The notes: generated by a model from the sequence alone, not told the origin. A stretch of 64,000 nucleotides of DNA from Proteus appendicitidis (GCF_030271835.1 NZ_CP127389.1:2516001-2580000), one strand, 5' to 3'; numbered from the stretch's first letter, positions 1-9,889 are shown. Program-made: numbers and translations.

Positions 1-582
1 TGGAGCCGTTCCTTTACTACCTGAAGATTGTAATGTTTCGATCCCTGTAAAGTTAGTGACCATTTCAATATTACTATCTACTTTTTGGGTAATTTGCTTA
101 TCACCACCTTGATAGGTGATTTTGCCTGTTGCATCAGCAACAAAAGGTGGTTTATCTGATTGGAAGCCAGCAAAAATATAACGACCCACACCATCTTTTG
201 TATTACCAATACCCACTAGCTGGTCTTTTAAACCCTCTAATTGATCAGCTAAAGATGCACGGTCTTCGTCGCTTAATGTGGCATCATTACCCGCTGCAAC
301 CAGTGTTTCTTGAATTTTAGTGGTAATATTCACCATTTGGCTTGCTAAGCTCATTTGCAAAGACATGCTGTTTTTGGCAAATCCACGCGCTGTCGCATAC
401 TGCTGATTGCGCGATTCAGATTGTTTCACCATCACCGCTTGAGAAGCCGCCATGGGATCATCTGATGGTTTTTCAACACGACGACCGCTAGAAATTTTAT
501 TCCCTTCAGTCATCCATTTACTTTGCGAACCAGTGATATTGTCCACTCGCTGGCTAAAAATTTGATTTGAACTTAAACGCAC
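1..582 (-). CDS. flgL: Flagellar hook-filament junction protein FlgL (N-terminal part, cut by window edge)
   Basis: Encodes the N-terminal 194 residues of FlgL (HAP3), which with FlgK joins hook to filament outside the cell. The translation begins (M)RLSSNQIFSQRV and continues with the flagellin-like D0/D1 helical region, including SSGRRVEKPSDDPMAAS. The start is a GTG at 582-580, preceded by AAGGA about 10 bases upstream; no in-frame ATG gives the conserved N terminus. The 3' end lies beyond base 1. It follows flgK by 27 bases, so the two are cotranscribed, probably from the sigma-28 promoter upstream of flgK. The identification is firm; only length and C terminus are unseen. Confidence 0.95.
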   Translation of the reverse strand, partial: MRLSSNQIFSQRVDNITGSQSKWMTEGNKISSGRRVEKPSDDPMAASQAVMVKQSESRNQQYATARGFAKNSMSLQMSLASQMVNITTKIQETLVAAGNDATLSDEDRASLADQLEGLKDQLVGIGNTKDGVGRYIFAGFQSDKPPFVADATGKITYQGGDKQITQKVDSNIEMVTNFTGIETLQSSGSKGTAP

Positions 583-609
583 CGTGATATTCCTTATTCT
601 GATGAGGGC

Positions 610-2250
610 TTAGAGAACTTGCATAATTGCATCAAACATACTGTTTGCTGTTTGAATAACTTTTGCATTTGCCATGTAATATTCTTGAATGCGATACATC
701 TCGCCATACTCTTCATCCAAGTTCACGCCAGAAACAGACTGTTGTTGTTCTACAATACTTTTAGTAATAGAAACCTGAGCATCAAAGTCAACTTGAGCGG
801 TATTCACTTTATTACCGACCATACTGATCAATGAGCCATAGCCACCAGCAATTGTTGTTTTACCATCAATAATTTTTTCATCAGGTAACTCAAACAGTTT
901 TTTCATGTTTTCGTTATCGCTTGGACCGGTATCTTTAGAGCCTGCTGCTGCAATTTTGCTAGGATCATTCAAGGCAACTTTCATACCAGCAATCACGTTA
1001 CCCACAGATTGAACGACAATAGAATCGTCTTTTTGTGGTGTACCATTGACTTTGATACTCATCCCTTCGAATTCTAATTCGCCCGTTGCACCGACTGTAG
1101 CTGCAACTTTACGACCACCCGGCTCTACCGTCACATTCCAATTGCTGCCGTCGTATTTAACCGTATAGTCAGCGGCTTTCACTTCTTTAGTGTCAGTGTA
1201 TTTCACATCAAAGGTGGCATTACCTTTGTTTTTGCCGTTTGGCATAACATGAGCGCCACCAAGGTCAAAGAATTTTTCACCTTTGTCGCCATTTAAATCA
1301 AAACCTTGCTCATGCTGTTTATTAAATTGATCACCCAGCACTAACGCTAATTGGTTTAATTGGTTACGGCTTGGATCTAACACCTCTTCACGGCTACGAT
1401 AAGCACCACCAAGTTCGCCACCCTTAATGCGTTTTGCATCCACTTCACGCATTTCATCAATGCCGTTGCTATAACCAATAACAAGGCGTTCGCTGTTTTG
1501 ATTAGATGGAATAGCTGAAACTTCATAAGCGCGAGTACCAGAGACTAATGGCAAACCATTAGCAAATGTGACGTTAACAAAACCACCGTCTTGTTGAGTC
1601 ACTTGTACATCAACCAATGTGTTTAATTCTTGAACTAAACGGTCGCGTTGGTCTAATAAATCGTTAGGATCAGCGCCATTAAAGCCTTTAGAGCGGCTAA
1701 TTTCGTTATTTAATTTTGCGATTTGTTTTGTATATTCATTGATATTTTTAGAGGTGTTTGTCACCTGACTATTAATATCTTTTTCTAAATCACGCAATGA
1801 TTGGTCTGCTTTAGCAAACATATTGACCATAGCTTCCGCTTTACCAATAACCGTTGTACGCGCTGGGTTATCTTCTGCATTATTAGTTACATTCGGTAAG
1901 CTGGTAAAAAATTCGTCAATCGCACTCGAAACGTCATTCCCTTTATCTGCTAACAAATCATTAATTTGTGAGATATTTTGGGTATAGCTATTCAGTGCGC
2001 TTTGTTTTGACATTGCACGGTTCATTTGACCGGCAAGGAATTCGTTATATTCACGATGAATACGACTAACATTAACGCCATTACCGATATAACCATTACC
2101 GGTCATCGTACCGCTGTTTTCATTAAACACAGTCATTTGACGGTTGTACCATTTTACATTTTGGTTAGCGATGTTATTACTCACAGTGCTCATCGCAGCT
2201 TGTGCCGCATTAAGTCCGCTCATCGCTGTATTAATTAAACTGTTGGACAT
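610..2250 (-). CDS. flgK: Flagellar hook-associated protein 1 FlgK
   Basis: Encodes 546-residue FlgK (HAP1), the first hook-filament junction protein. The N-terminal rod/hook motif (MSNSLINTAMSGLNAAQAAM, then SNNIANQN) and the C-terminal SGVNLDEEYGEMYRIQEYY helix are typical of the family and form the D0 coiled coil. The middle region, about residues 100-480, is the variable surface domain. AAGGA precedes the ATG. A distinctive point is NVKWYNRQ, where enteric homologues usually have a T/V-x-GY-x-RQ loop, so a glycine is replaced by tryptophan. It is separated from flgJ by a hairpin that overlaps a sigma-28 promoter, which marks it as the first gene of a class 3 flgKL unit. Confidence 0.96.
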   Translation of the reverse strand: MSNSLINTAMSGLNAAQAAMSTVSNNIANQNVKWYNRQMTVFNENSGTMTGNGYIGNGVNVSRIHREYNEFLAGQMNRAMSKQSALNSYTQNISQINDLLADKGNDVSSAIDEFFTSLPNVTNNAEDNPARTTVIGKAEAMVNMFAKADQSLRDLEKDINSQVTNTSKNINEYTKQIAKLNNEISRSKGFNGADPNDLLDQRDRLVQELNTLVDVQVTQQDGGFVNVTFANGLPLVSGTRAYEVSAIPSNQNSERLVIGYSNGIDEMREVDAKRIKGGELGGAYRSREEVLDPSRNQLNQLALVLGDQFNKQHEQGFDLNGDKGEKFFDLGGAHVMPNGKNKGNATFDVKYTDTKEVKAADYTVKYDGSNWNVTVEPGGRKVAATVGATGELEFEGMSIKVNGTPQKDDSIVVQSVGNVIAGMKVALNDPSKIAAAGSKDTGPSDNENMKKLFELPDEKIIDGKTTIAGGYGSLISMVGNKVNTAQVDFDAQVSITKSIVEQQQSVSGVNLDEEYGEMYRIQEYYMANAKVIQTANSMFDAIMQVL

Positions 2251-2329
2251 TTGTCTATCCTTTTACGTTTAGTCATCACCCGTATGCACGGAGCATAGCT
2301 GGCAAGTTAAATGGATGCTCTGGTCTTTA

Positions 2330-2356
2330 TTATCGGTTCTTCCCCTCTAAACTTGA
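2330..2356 (-). promoter_or_regulatory. Sigma-28 (FliA) promoter for flgKL
   Basis: Read on the minus strand the site is TCAA-N15-ACCGATAA, against the sigma-28 consensus TAAA-N15-GCCGATAA. It lies 80 bases upstream of the flgK ATG and partly inside the flgJ terminator hairpin. A class 3 promoter for flgKL is known in enteric bacteria; its use here is inferred. Confidence 0.7.
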
Positions 2357-2360
2357 GGGG
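2342..2360 (-). terminator. Hairpin after flgJ
   Basis: A 6-bp GC-rich stem (CCCCTC/GAGGGG) with a 7-base loop lies just after the flgJ stop codon. It separates flgB-J from flgKL and overlaps the flgK promoter. The T-run on the minus strand is short, so it may only attenuate read-through. Confidence 0.5.
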
Positions 2361-2367
2361 AAAATAA

Positions 2368-3354
2368 TTAAAATAGGTCGCTTAAATCGTGAGTATAAGT
2401 TTTAGCAACTTGCTCACCACTTCCTTTTAATTGGCCAATAATTGAAACCAGTTTTTTGGCATAACCCGGATCGGTAGCATAACCTGCTTCTTGGATGCGG
2501 TAAGCCGCTTGTTCAGGGGTATGGGCTTGAGGTACTTTAGCGTAACGAGGGCTTTCAGTGATCAATCTGAGGTAATCTTGAATAGCTTCAACATAAGAGC
2601 CATAAACACGGAAATTGTCACGCATTTTAACCGAGTTACCATCGATCACTTCAGTTGTCATGATATTCGTAACAGGTCCTTTCCAGCTATTTCCTGCTTT
2701 AATACCAAACAGGTTATAACTCGGTTTACCGTCACCGGTTAGGATCTCACGTTTACCCCAACCTGATTCAAGTGCGGCTTGAGCAACAACTAAAAGATGG
2801 TGTACACCAGTACCTTCTGTGGCTTGTTTTGCTGGCCCTAACAGTTTTGATGCAAAAGAAGCACTGCTTTCAGATAAGCCCTTAAGCTTGCCAATCGTAC
2901 TTTCAACTGCATTTTGATAAGGCTGCATCGCACGATAAATTTGCCCCAATGCTTGCGTTGGCATGGATTGAAATATATCGCTACCATCTAATGGCATTGG
3001 CGTTTTACCCGCCATTTCACTAGGGTCCATCGTAACTTTGGCAGAAAGTTGTTTTTCTATCATGTCAGCAAAGCCCAAGCCTTTTTGTGATAAGTCTTGA
3101 GCGATTTGTTGATCATAAAGAGAGGTGTACATCTTGGTACTTTCTGAGTTGAACATGCTTTCTTGAGGAATAGCATCACGCATGCTCTTTAACATCATTT
3201 GAACGAAAACACCTTCAAGTTGCTGCGCCACTTGGCGCAGCCCTTGTTGATCAGTATTTTGTCCAACCTGATATTTAAGTTTATTCAATGCATTACTGTC
3301 ATATGCTGGCGTTGACATCGTCGGCATTGAAGAAAGCAGAGATAAATCTTTCAT
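2368..3354 (-). CDS. flgJ: Rod assembly protein / peptidoglycan hydrolase FlgJ
   Basis: Encodes 328-residue FlgJ, a dual-function periplasmic protein. Residues ~1-105 are the rod-capping scaffold (QLEGVFVQMMLKSMRDA). Residues ~170-320 form a GH73-type glucosaminidase domain that opens the peptidoglycan for the rod, with the ALESGWG motif placing the catalytic Glu near residue 196. The ATG at 3354 is chosen over an in-frame ATG 30 bases upstream because it overlaps the flgI stop by one base (TGATG), a usual translational coupling in this operon, and gives the family N terminus MKDLSLLSS. Confidence 0.95.
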   Translation of the reverse strand: MKDLSLLSSMPTMSTPAYDSNALNKLKYQVGQNTDQQGLRQVAQQLEGVFVQMMLKSMRDAIPQESMFNSESTKMYTSLYDQQIAQDLSQKGLGFADMIEKQLSAKVTMDPSEMAGKTPMPLDGSDIFQSMPTQALGQIYRAMQPYQNAVESTIGKLKGLSESSASFASKLLGPAKQATEGTGVHHLLVVAQAALESGWGKREILTGDGKPSYNLFGIKAGNSWKGPVTNIMTTEVIDGNSVKMRDNFRVYGSYVEAIQDYLRLITESPRYAKVPQAHTPEQAAYRIQEAGYATDPGYAKKLVSIIGQLKGSGEQVAKTYTHDLSDLF

Positions 3355-4460
3355 CAGATAATCTCCAATCTCGCACGTAAGCAACCCGCGCTTTCCATTG
3401 CTTGCAAAATTGACATTAAATCTGTTGGTGTTGCACCCAGTGCATTTAATGTGCGGATCACTTCGTTTAAGCTTGCACTTGCATTCACTTGTTGTAATGA
3501 GCCACCTTGTTCACTCATATTTACGCTAGTATTACGTGTTACAACCGTACTACCACCCGCAAACGGAGTATTAGGTTGGCTGACATTAACTTGACTATCA
3601 ACCGTAACGGAAAGATTCCCTTGAGCGATAGCACAGCTTCCTAATGTCACATCACGATTCATCACAACAGAACCAGTTCTTGCATTAATGATCACTTTCG
3701 CATCTGCAACTACACGTTTAATTTCAAGGTTTTGAACTTCAGCCAAGAAGCGGACTTGTTCACTTTTACCAATAGGAACACGTAGTTGAACTGTACGGGC
3801 ATCTAAAGGGATCGCCGTGCCCACACCGCGCAATTTATTAACAGCATCAGAGATGTGTTGTGCCAAAGTGAAGTTTTCTTCATTCAGTTGTAGATTCAGC
3901 AGACCTGTTTGACCAAATTGCGAAGGCAGTTCACGTTCAATGATAGCGCCGCTGCTAATGCGTCCACCTGCTAACTGGTTAACTTTAACGCTATTCCCCC
4001 CCGCAGATGCACCCGCTCCCCCGACAATAATATTGCCTTGTGCTAAAGCATAAATCTGATTATCAACACCTTTTAATGGTGTCATCAGCAACGTACCACC
4101 ACGTAAGCTTTTTGCATTACCTAAGGATGAAACAACAACATCGATTGATTGCCCTGTACGACCAAAAGGCGGTAATTTTGCAGTTACCATTACCGCTGCA
4201 ACGTTTTTCAATTGCATATTGGTGCCAGGTGGTACGGTGATCCCCAATTGAGAGAGCATGTTATTCAGACTTTGCGTGGTAAACGGGGTTTGCATTGTTT
4301 GGTCACCCGTTCCATCTAATCCCACGACCAAACCATAACCAATCAGCGCATTTTCTCTTACCCCTTCAACAGAGGTGAGATCTCTGATCCGTTCGGCATG
4401 AGCGGAAAAACCGACACATGTCATCACGATAAAGAAAAGGCTCATCGCTATTTTTTTCAT
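3354..4460 (-). CDS. flgI: Flagellar P-ring protein FlgI
   Basis: Encodes 368-residue FlgI, subunit of the P-ring bushing that lets the rod turn in the peptidoglycan. A Sec signal peptide is visible ([20 protein letters not shown], cleavage after AHA), followed by the conserved [20 protein letters not shown]. Length matches the enteric protein of about 365 residues. The chosen start gives a normal signal peptide; an upstream ATG at 4475, overlapping the flgH stop as TAATG, would add five residues (MSRVQ) and cannot be excluded. It lies between flgH and flgJ in the canonical order. Confidence 0.95.
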   Translation of the reverse strand: MKKIAMSLFFIVMTCVGFSAHAERIRDLTSVEGVRENALIGYGLVVGLDGTGDQTMQTPFTTQSLNNMLSQLGITVPPGTNMQLKNVAAVMVTAKLPPFGRTGQSIDVVVSSLGNAKSLRGGTLLMTPLKGVDNQIYALAQGNIIVGGAGASAGGNSVKVNQLAGGRISSGAIIERELPSQFGQTGLLNLQLNEENFTLAQHISDAVNKLRGVGTAIPLDARTVQLRVPIGKSEQVRFLAEVQNLEIKRVVADAKVIINARTGSVVMNRDVTLGSCAIAQGNLSVTVDSQVNVSQPNTPFAGGSTVVTRNTSVNMSEQGGSLQQVNASASLNEVIRTLNALGATPTDLMSILQAMESAGCLRARLEII

Positions 4461-4474
4461 CTGGACCCTACTCA

Positions 4475-5218
4475 TTAAAAAGGTGATACATTTAAGAAGA
4501 AGCGTTGTAGCCATCCCATAGACTGTGCTTCATTGATATAACCGTCTCCGATATATTCAATACGAGCATCAGCAACTTGGGTTGAATTTACGGTATTAGC
4601 ACCACTGATTGTTCTTGGGTTCACAACACCTGAAAAACGGATAAATTCAGTACCTTGATTGATAGCAATTTGCTTTTCACCGATAACGTGCAGGTTTCCA
4701 TTGGCAAGAAGCTGATCGACGGTAACAGTGATGGTGCCTTTAAAGGTATTGTTTGCGTTTGCGCCACCTTTACCGCCAAAGTCACTGTTTCCTTCCATTC
4801 CCATATCAGCACGGCTATTACCAAACAATCCTTCCAAAAATCTTGGTGTGATCGAAGCAAGGAATCCTGCTTTGCCATTACGGCTCGCATTTGCGGATGA
4901 GTTTTTGCTTGCACTCACGTTTTCTTGCAATGTAATTGTTAGCGTGTCACCAATATTTCGAGGACGTCTGTCTTCAAATAGCGGTTGATAGCCAAAATAA
5001 ACAGGCTGAGCTGACTGAAAAATAGAGCCATTAGGCGCAGGCGCTGTTGGTGCCGTTGGAACCGCCGTTGTGTTACCTTCTACCAACGGTTTTTTGGGTA
5101 TATGTGCGCATCCCGCCAGTGTCAGTACCAACAGGGCGGTACCTAAACGTTGATGACGACGCCATCTGACACTAAGCTTTCTTGCCCCAGAATTGTCAGT
5201 AATGACCTTTGTATCCAT
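4475..5218 (-). CDS. flgH: Flagellar L-ring lipoprotein FlgH
   Basis: Encodes a FlgH precursor of 247 residues, subunit of the outer-membrane L ring. A lipobox LAGC places the lipidated Cys at about residue 37, after a long basic n-region ([12 protein letters not shown]), so the precursor N terminus is longer than usual. The ATG at 5218 is preferred to the upstream ATG at 5275, which would add 19 more residues before an already extended signal. A conserved core ([19 protein letters not shown]) and the C terminus ending SPF are family-typical. The stop overlaps the alternative flgI start. Confidence 0.94.
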   Translation of the reverse strand: MDTKVITDNSGARKLSVRWRRHQRLGTALLVLTLAGCAHIPKKPLVEGNTTAVPTAPTAPAPNGSIFQSAQPVYFGYQPLFEDRRPRNIGDTLTITLQENVSASKNSSANASRNGKAGFLASITPRFLEGLFGNSRADMGMEGNSDFGGKGGANANNTFKGTITVTVDQLLANGNLHVIGEKQIAINQGTEFIRFSGVVNPRTISGANTVNSTQVADARIEYIGDGYINEAQSMGWLQRFFLNVSPF

Positions 5219-5281
5219 CTTCGATACTCTTTTAGTAATACGCCTGACAGGAAATCCTGTCAGGCTAATAAACAAACGAAA

Positions 5282-6064
5282 TTAGAGTTGCGTTAGTTTC
5301 TGTAACATCTGATCAGATGTTGAAATCGCTTTACTGTTAATTTCATAAGCACGTTGAGTCTGGATCATATTGACCAGCTCTTCAGCTACGTTAACGTTAG
5401 AGGTTTCAACATATCCCTGATACAACAAGCCTGCGCCGTTGATACCAGGGGCATTCTCAGTAGGTGCGCCAGAACTTGCCGTTTCTAAGTACAAGTTTTC
5501 ACCGACACTTTCTAATCCGCTGTCATTAATAAAGGTAGTAAGTGTTAATTGCCCAACTTGTTGTGGAGCCGGATCACCGTCTATCTCAACACTGACAGTA
5601 CCATCACGACCAATCATCACTTTTTTGGCGGTATCAGGCAAAATGATGGCAGGAACAACTTGGAAGCCACTCGTTGTCACTAATTGCCCATTTTGATCCA
5701 TTTGGAATGCACCATCACGGGTATAAGCGTCTGTACCATCTGGTAACTGAACATGGAAGAAACCTTGTCCTTTAATCGCCACATCACGAGTCCCGTTTGT
5801 TGGCGCTAAGTTACCTTGGCTATGTAAACGTTCAGTCGCAACAGGGCGAACACCGGTACCAATTTGTAAACCAGATGGTGCATTCGTCTGCTCTGATGTC
5901 ATGGCACCTGGTTGACGAATTGTTTGGTACAGTAAATCTTCGAAAACCGCACGTTGGCGTTTAAAACCATTGGTGCTGACGTTTGCGAGGTTGTTGGAAA
6001 TCACATCCATGTTTGTCTGTTGTGCATCCAACCCAGTTTTAGCAATCCATAAAGAACGGATCAT
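5282..6064 (-). CDS. flgG: Flagellar distal rod protein FlgG
   Basis: Encodes 260-residue FlgG, the same length as the E. coli protein, which builds the distal rod. It starts [18 protein letters not shown] and carries the rod-family motif [13 protein letters not shown] near residue 30 and the C-terminal [19 protein letters not shown] motif, both for D0 helix packing. It lies 19 bases from flgF and 63 bases from flgH in the conserved flgBCDEFGHIJ order. No anomaly is seen. Confidence 0.97.
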   Translation of the reverse strand: MIRSLWIAKTGLDAQQTNMDVISNNLANVSTNGFKRQRAVFEDLLYQTIRQPGAMTSEQTNAPSGLQIGTGVRPVATERLHSQGNLAPTNGTRDVAIKGQGFFHVQLPDGTDAYTRDGAFQMDQNGQLVTTSGFQVVPAIILPDTAKKVMIGRDGTVSVEIDGDPAPQQVGQLTLTTFINDSGLESVGENLYLETASSGAPTENAPGINGAGLLYQGYVETSNVNVAEELVNMIQTQRAYEINSKAISTSDQMLQKLTQL

Positions 6065-6083
6065 GGTTTTCCCCTTACACTAT

Positions 6084-6839
6084 TTAACTCATTGATAGCA
6101 ATTGGTTAGCTCGTTGCGCATTATCATCGGCGCTATGAATAACCTTCATTTGCATTTCAAAACGTCTTGCGTTTGCTATCATATCGACCATGGCTTCTGC
6201 TGGATTAACATTACTGCCTTCTAACACACCAGCTAACACCTTCACGCTATCATCCGCAGGTAATTCCTCACCAGCACGCGCAGTTCCTTTTGGTGATAAA
6301 TGGAATAAACCATCATCGCCACGAACTAAATCGTTTTGCTCTGGTTTTACCATTTTCAAGCGACCAATTTGACCCAACATTTTTGGTGGATCAGTCGGTA
6401 CATGCGCCGTCACAATACCGTTATTGGCAATACTGACATTTGCTTGAGCAGGTACTTCAATCGCACCGTTATCGCCCATTAACAAACGACCTTGTACCAT
6501 CAACATGCCATCAGCGTTACGCTGAATATTACCGTTTCGGGTATAGGCTTCAGTACCATCTTCAAGTTGAACCGCTAAATAGCCGTTATCACTTAACGCA
6601 ACATCCATTGATCTGCCGGTATAGTTCATCGTTCCTTGACTTTGATCGCTACCAGGCGTGGAGGCTACCGTTAATGTACGAGTTGGTAAGGTATCGCCAT
6701 TGACAGGTACGGCTCGCATTGCACTAAGCTGCGCTTTAAATCCCGGCGTTGATGCGTTTGCTAAGTTGTTCGCCACGACAGCTTGATTTTCCATCGAGTG
6801 TCTGGCGCCGCCCATCGCGGTATAAATCACATGATCCAT
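6084..6839 (-). CDS. flgF: Flagellar proximal rod protein FlgF
   Basis: Encodes 251-residue FlgF, a proximal rod subunit exported through the flagellar type III system. It starts MDHVIYTAMGGARHSMENQ, has the rod signature NNLANASTPGFKAQ, and ends with NVNPAEAMVDMIANARRFEMQMK, the standard C-terminal D0 helix. Neighbours flgE and flgG are 21 and 19 bases away, so it is an internal gene of the class 2 flgB operon. Confidence 0.97.
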   Translation of the reverse strand: MDHVIYTAMGGARHSMENQAVVANNLANASTPGFKAQLSAMRAVPVNGDTLPTRTLTVASTPGSDQSQGTMNYTGRSMDVALSDNGYLAVQLEDGTEAYTRNGNIQRNADGMLMVQGRLLMGDNGAIEVPAQANVSIANNGIVTAHVPTDPPKMLGQIGRLKMVKPEQNDLVRGDDGLFHLSPKGTARAGEELPADDSVKVLAGVLEGSNVNPAEAMVDMIANARRFEMQMKVIHSADDNAQRANQLLSMS

Positions 6840-6860
6840 AACAGATTATTTCCAGCGTTA

Positions 6861-8111
6861 TTAGCGCAAGCTAACCAGAGTCTGCAGGATCTGATCCTGA
6901 GTCTTAATGGTTTGTGCGTTTGATTGATAGTTACGTTGAGCAACGATCATATTGACTAACTCTTGGCTCATATCCACGTTAGACGCTTCTAATGCGTTAT
7001 TGGTTAATTTGCCGAATACACCAGAGCCAGCAACACCCACGATTGGTGAACCTGAACCGTTAGTTTCAGACCACATGTTGTCGCCTTGTGAGCTTAAACC
7101 ACCAGCATTTGCAAAGCTAGCGAGTGCGATTTGGCCAACAACTTGGCTTTGTTGGTTTGAGTAAGTCGCCATGATGGAGCCATCTTGCTCAATACGGAAA
7201 TTGGTAAATTCACCTGCTTGGTAACCATTTTGCGCTAATTTAGAAACACTTGATTCTGATACTTTTTGCTGAGTACTGCCGGCGAAATTCAGTTCAATAG
7301 TACTTGGAGCTGAGCCATTTAAAGAAGCAATAGCAAAGCCTGGTGTTGCTGGAGGTGTCACTGCCGCTGGTGTGAATTTATTTAGAACACCACCCGTTGT
7401 ATAGTCTAATGTACCTAACTCTTGGTGAGGTGTTGGCGCACCACCCGCTGTTTTAGTTGACGTATCTTGACCGTAAACTTTCCATTCATTGTCTTTTGTT
7501 TTTACAAAGAATAAGTTCAGGTTATGTTCATTACCTAAGCTATCGTAAGTGGTAACGTTAGTACTAAAGTTGTATGTATCGCCATCTTTAGCATCAAATG
7601 GAGCTTTAGCGGGTTTATCTTCACCAGAGTTCAGGTTAACCGCCATATCAATTTTGTTGGTTGCGCTGGCATTCATCATATCGGTAGGAATAACGATAGG
7701 TGTTGGTGTTGCCCCTTTTTGAACAACGTTTTTACCATCAACAACTTGTACTGGATAACCTGTAATACGCATACCTTGCATATTAGTCAGGAAACCATTT
7801 TTGTCTTTACCGAATTCACCATTACGTGAATAGAAAACGCCACCGTTTTGGTCTTCAATGCGGAAAAAACCACCGCCAGAAATCGCTACGTCTGTTGGGC
7901 GGTTAGTGGTTGTGATACTACCGTCTTTAAAGTTTTGGCTAATGCCTGCCACTTTAACACCCAGACCTGCACCAGAGCCGGCGAAAACGTCAGCAAAAGA
8001 AACAGTTGCACCTTTAAAGCCATAGGTTGCGGAGTTAGAAATGTTATTACCGATAGAATCTAAGTTAGCGGCTGCTGCGTTTAAACCACTTACTGCTTGT
8101 GAAAAGGACAT
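6861..8111 (-). CDS. flgE: Flagellar hook protein FlgE
   Basis: Encodes 416-residue FlgE, the hook subunit. The N terminus MSFSQAVSGLNAAAANLDSI with NISNSATYGFKG, and the C-terminal ALEASNVDMSQELVNMIVAQ, are the conserved D0 and Dc segments. The central domains (about residues 140-370) are Ala/Pro/Thr-rich and are the variable outer part of the hook. It is about the length of the enteric protein and sits directly after flgD, whose product caps hook growth. Confidence 0.97.
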   Translation of the reverse strand: MSFSQAVSGLNAAAANLDSIGNNISNSATYGFKGATVSFADVFAGSGAGLGVKVAGISQNFKDGSITTTNRPTDVAISGGGFFRIEDQNGGVFYSRNGEFGKDKNGFLTNMQGMRITGYPVQVVDGKNVVQKGATPTPIVIPTDMMNASATNKIDMAVNLNSGEDKPAKAPFDAKDGDTYNFSTNVTTYDSLGNEHNLNLFFVKTKDNEWKVYGQDTSTKTAGGAPTPHQELGTLDYTTGGVLNKFTPAAVTPPATPGFAIASLNGSAPSTIELNFAGSTQQKVSESSVSKLAQNGYQAGEFTNFRIEQDGSIMATYSNQQSQVVGQIALASFANAGGLSSQGDNMWSETNGSGSPIVGVAGSGVFGKLTNNALEASNVDMSQELVNMIVAQRNYQSNAQTIKTQDQILQTLVSLR

Positions 8112-8138
8112 GCGCCCTCCAAGTTGAATATGTGTTAG

Positions 8139-8969
8139 TTAAAGAACCTGACGAATTTCATCCAATGAAACGGTATTACCTAAGCCAACATCAAGGCGGG
8201 CGCCACCATCCACCATGGACACACTATTCACCAGCGCATAATTCAGTGTCTTAACAGGGACCTGAGCATCATTAAGCGTGGCGTTAACGGTAAATTTATA
8301 ACTTCCTGTAGGAACAGGATTGTCATCTTCATCGGTACAATCCCAAGAGAAGTTATAAACATCCGGTAGCATCTTTTTGTCCATTTTGATTGTACGAACG
8401 GTTACACCACTAGCATTAGTGATGTTTATCGTAAGAGAATCGGTTGGACTGAGTAATTCAAAACCAAAAGGTGTTGAAAAAAGGTGTTCACTGTCAGGTG
8501 TATTTGGGTCAGTATCATCTGCTTTATACGTTCCCATTTGCTGACGTGTTTTCTCATTTTGAGTATCAGGTGTTGGAATTGTGTCATCCCCATCACTGGG
8601 TTTTTCAGTCTCGCCTGTACCATCGGTTGGCTGAAAGACAACAATTTTATTACCAGCAACCATGACACCACGGCCAACGAGAGAAGAAGCTCGCAACGCC
8701 TGACTTTGATCAATCTGTCCAACAATGTTATTCACTGTTTTATTCAGTGTCTCAATGCCTTCAACCGTTGAAATTTGAGCTAACTGGGAAGTTAACTCAT
8801 TATTTTGCATTGGGTTTGTTGGGTCTTGATTTTTCATCTGAGTGATGAGAAGCGTGAGGAAATTCCCTTTAATATCATCACTACCCTTTTTTTTCGTATG
8901 ATATGAAGAAGGTGCATCCCCGATAATGGTATTATCATAAGGTTCATTCATTGAGGAGGAAATGCCCAC
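8139..8969 (-). CDS. flgD: Flagellar hook-cap assembly protein FlgD, with acidic insertion
   Basis: Encodes 276-residue FlgD, the scaffold that caps the growing hook. Residues 30-75 (GNFLTLLITQMKNQDPTNPM) form the conserved N-terminal domain; residues from ~165 (STPFGFELLSPTDSLTINIT) form the C-terminal FLG/Tudor-like domains. Between them, at about residues 115-163, lies a stretch rich in D, E, T, P and K with no counterpart in the enteric FlgD I recall (about 231 residues), which accounts for the extra length. This is most likely a surface loop insertion. It lies between flgC and flgE. Confidence 0.94.
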   Translation of the reverse strand: MGISSSMNEPYDNTIIGDAPSSYHTKKKGSDDIKGNFLTLLITQMKNQDPTNPMQNNELTSQLAQISTVEGIETLNKTVNNIVGQIDQSQALRASSLVGRGVMVAGNKIVVFQPTDGTGETEKPSDGDDTIPTPDTQNEKTRQQMGTYKADDTDPNTPDSEHLFSTPFGFELLSPTDSLTINITNASGVTVRTIKMDKKMLPDVYNFSWDCTDEDDNPVPTGSYKFTVNATLNDAQVPVKTLNYALVNSVSMVDGGARLDVGLGNTVSLDEIRQVL

Positions 8970-8981
8970 AATTTATTCTCC

Positions 8982-9386
8982 CTATTGACCTATCATCAGT
9001 GTTTTTTGCATCAGCGATTTTGCCGTGTTCATCACTTCGACGTTAGCTTGGTAACTTCTTGATGCAGAGATGGTGTTAATCATTTCACCCACAACATCAA
9101 CATTCGGCATACGTACATACCCTTTTTCATCGGCAAAAGGATGCCCCGGCTGATATTCCATACGAAATGGTGCAGGATCATCCACCACTTCAGTGACACG
9201 AACGCCGCCAACTTCTTGGCCAGCGGGTGCGTTTACCTGAAAAACAACCTGTTTTGCACGATAAGGATCGCCATCTGGACCCGCAACACTGTCAGCGTTT
9301 GCCATATTGCTGGCACTCACGTTTAAACGCTGTGATTGCGCTGAAAGTGCTGAACTTGAAATATCGAAAATACTAAATAAAGACAT
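8982..9386 (-). CDS. flgC: Flagellar proximal rod protein FlgC
   Basis: Encodes 134-residue FlgC, a proximal rod subunit. It starts [20 protein letters not shown] and has the rod motif [16 protein letters not shown] and the C-terminal [21 protein letters not shown] helix. Length matches the enteric protein of 134 residues. It lies between flgB and flgD with gaps of 10 and 12 bases, so it is a middle gene of one transcript. Confidence 0.97.
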   Translation of the reverse strand: MSLFSIFDISSSALSAQSQRLNVSASNMANADSVAGPDGDPYRAKQVVFQVNAPAGQEVGGVRVTEVVDDPAPFRMEYQPGHPFADEKGYVRMPNVDVVGEMINTISASRSYQANVEVMNTAKSLMQKTLMIGQ

Positions 9387-9396
9387 GCTCTTTACC

Positions 9397-9807
9397 CTAC
9401 TGTTGCAATACAGCCATCATGCTTTTAACTTGCGAGTTAATAAATGTCACATCAGCCTGATACTTAAGGCTATTGTCAGCAAAATTACTACGTTCCATAT
9501 CCATATCCACGGTATTACCATCCATCGCAGTTTGATGAGGCACGCGATAGAGTAAGTCCGCTTCTAAGCGATAACCGGGTTTGATCGGGATATGACGATC
9601 TGATGTCATTGCCAATTGCATGCCATGACTACCAGTACGTCCATTTTCAATGGTTTTCTTCAATTCAGAAGCAAAATCAATATCACGAGCCTGAAAGCCT
9701 GGGGTATCTGCATTAGCGATATTCGCAGCGAGAATTTCTTGGCGTTTATTGCGTATTGAGAGCGCTTCTTGTTGAAAATGAAACGTATTTTCTAATTTAT
9801 CGAGCAT
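9397..9807 (-). CDS. flgB: Flagellar proximal rod protein FlgB
   Basis: Encodes 136-residue FlgB, the innermost rod subunit, that starts the flgBCDEFGHIJ operon. It begins [19 protein letters not shown], carries the rod signature [15 protein letters not shown], and ends with the conserved helix [17 protein letters not shown]. It is transcribed divergently from flgA, and the FlhDC-like box at 9890-9931 between them probably drives both genes, as in E. coli and Salmonella. Confidence 0.97.
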   Translation of the reverse strand: MLDKLENTFHFQQEALSIRNKRQEILAANIANADTPGFQARDIDFASELKKTIENGRTGSHGMQLAMTSDRHIPIKPGYRLEADLLYRVPHQTAMDGNTVDMDMERSNFADNSLKYQADVTFINSQVKSMMAVLQQ

Positions 9808-9889
9808 CTTCTATCCTTGGTGGCTAAGCCACATACCTCAGCTGATAAAACAATTTCAGTTGACAGAATAAACGCTCAAAAAAAAGATG

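Noticed and set aside
4621..4914. A 97-codon minus-strand frame within flgH
   Set aside because: It is a shadow of flgH in another frame without a ribosome site.
8426..8725. A 99-codon minus-strand frame inside flgD
   Set aside because: It overlaps the well-supported flgD in another frame, in the region of the acidic insertion; no frameshift is indicated because flgD is continuous.
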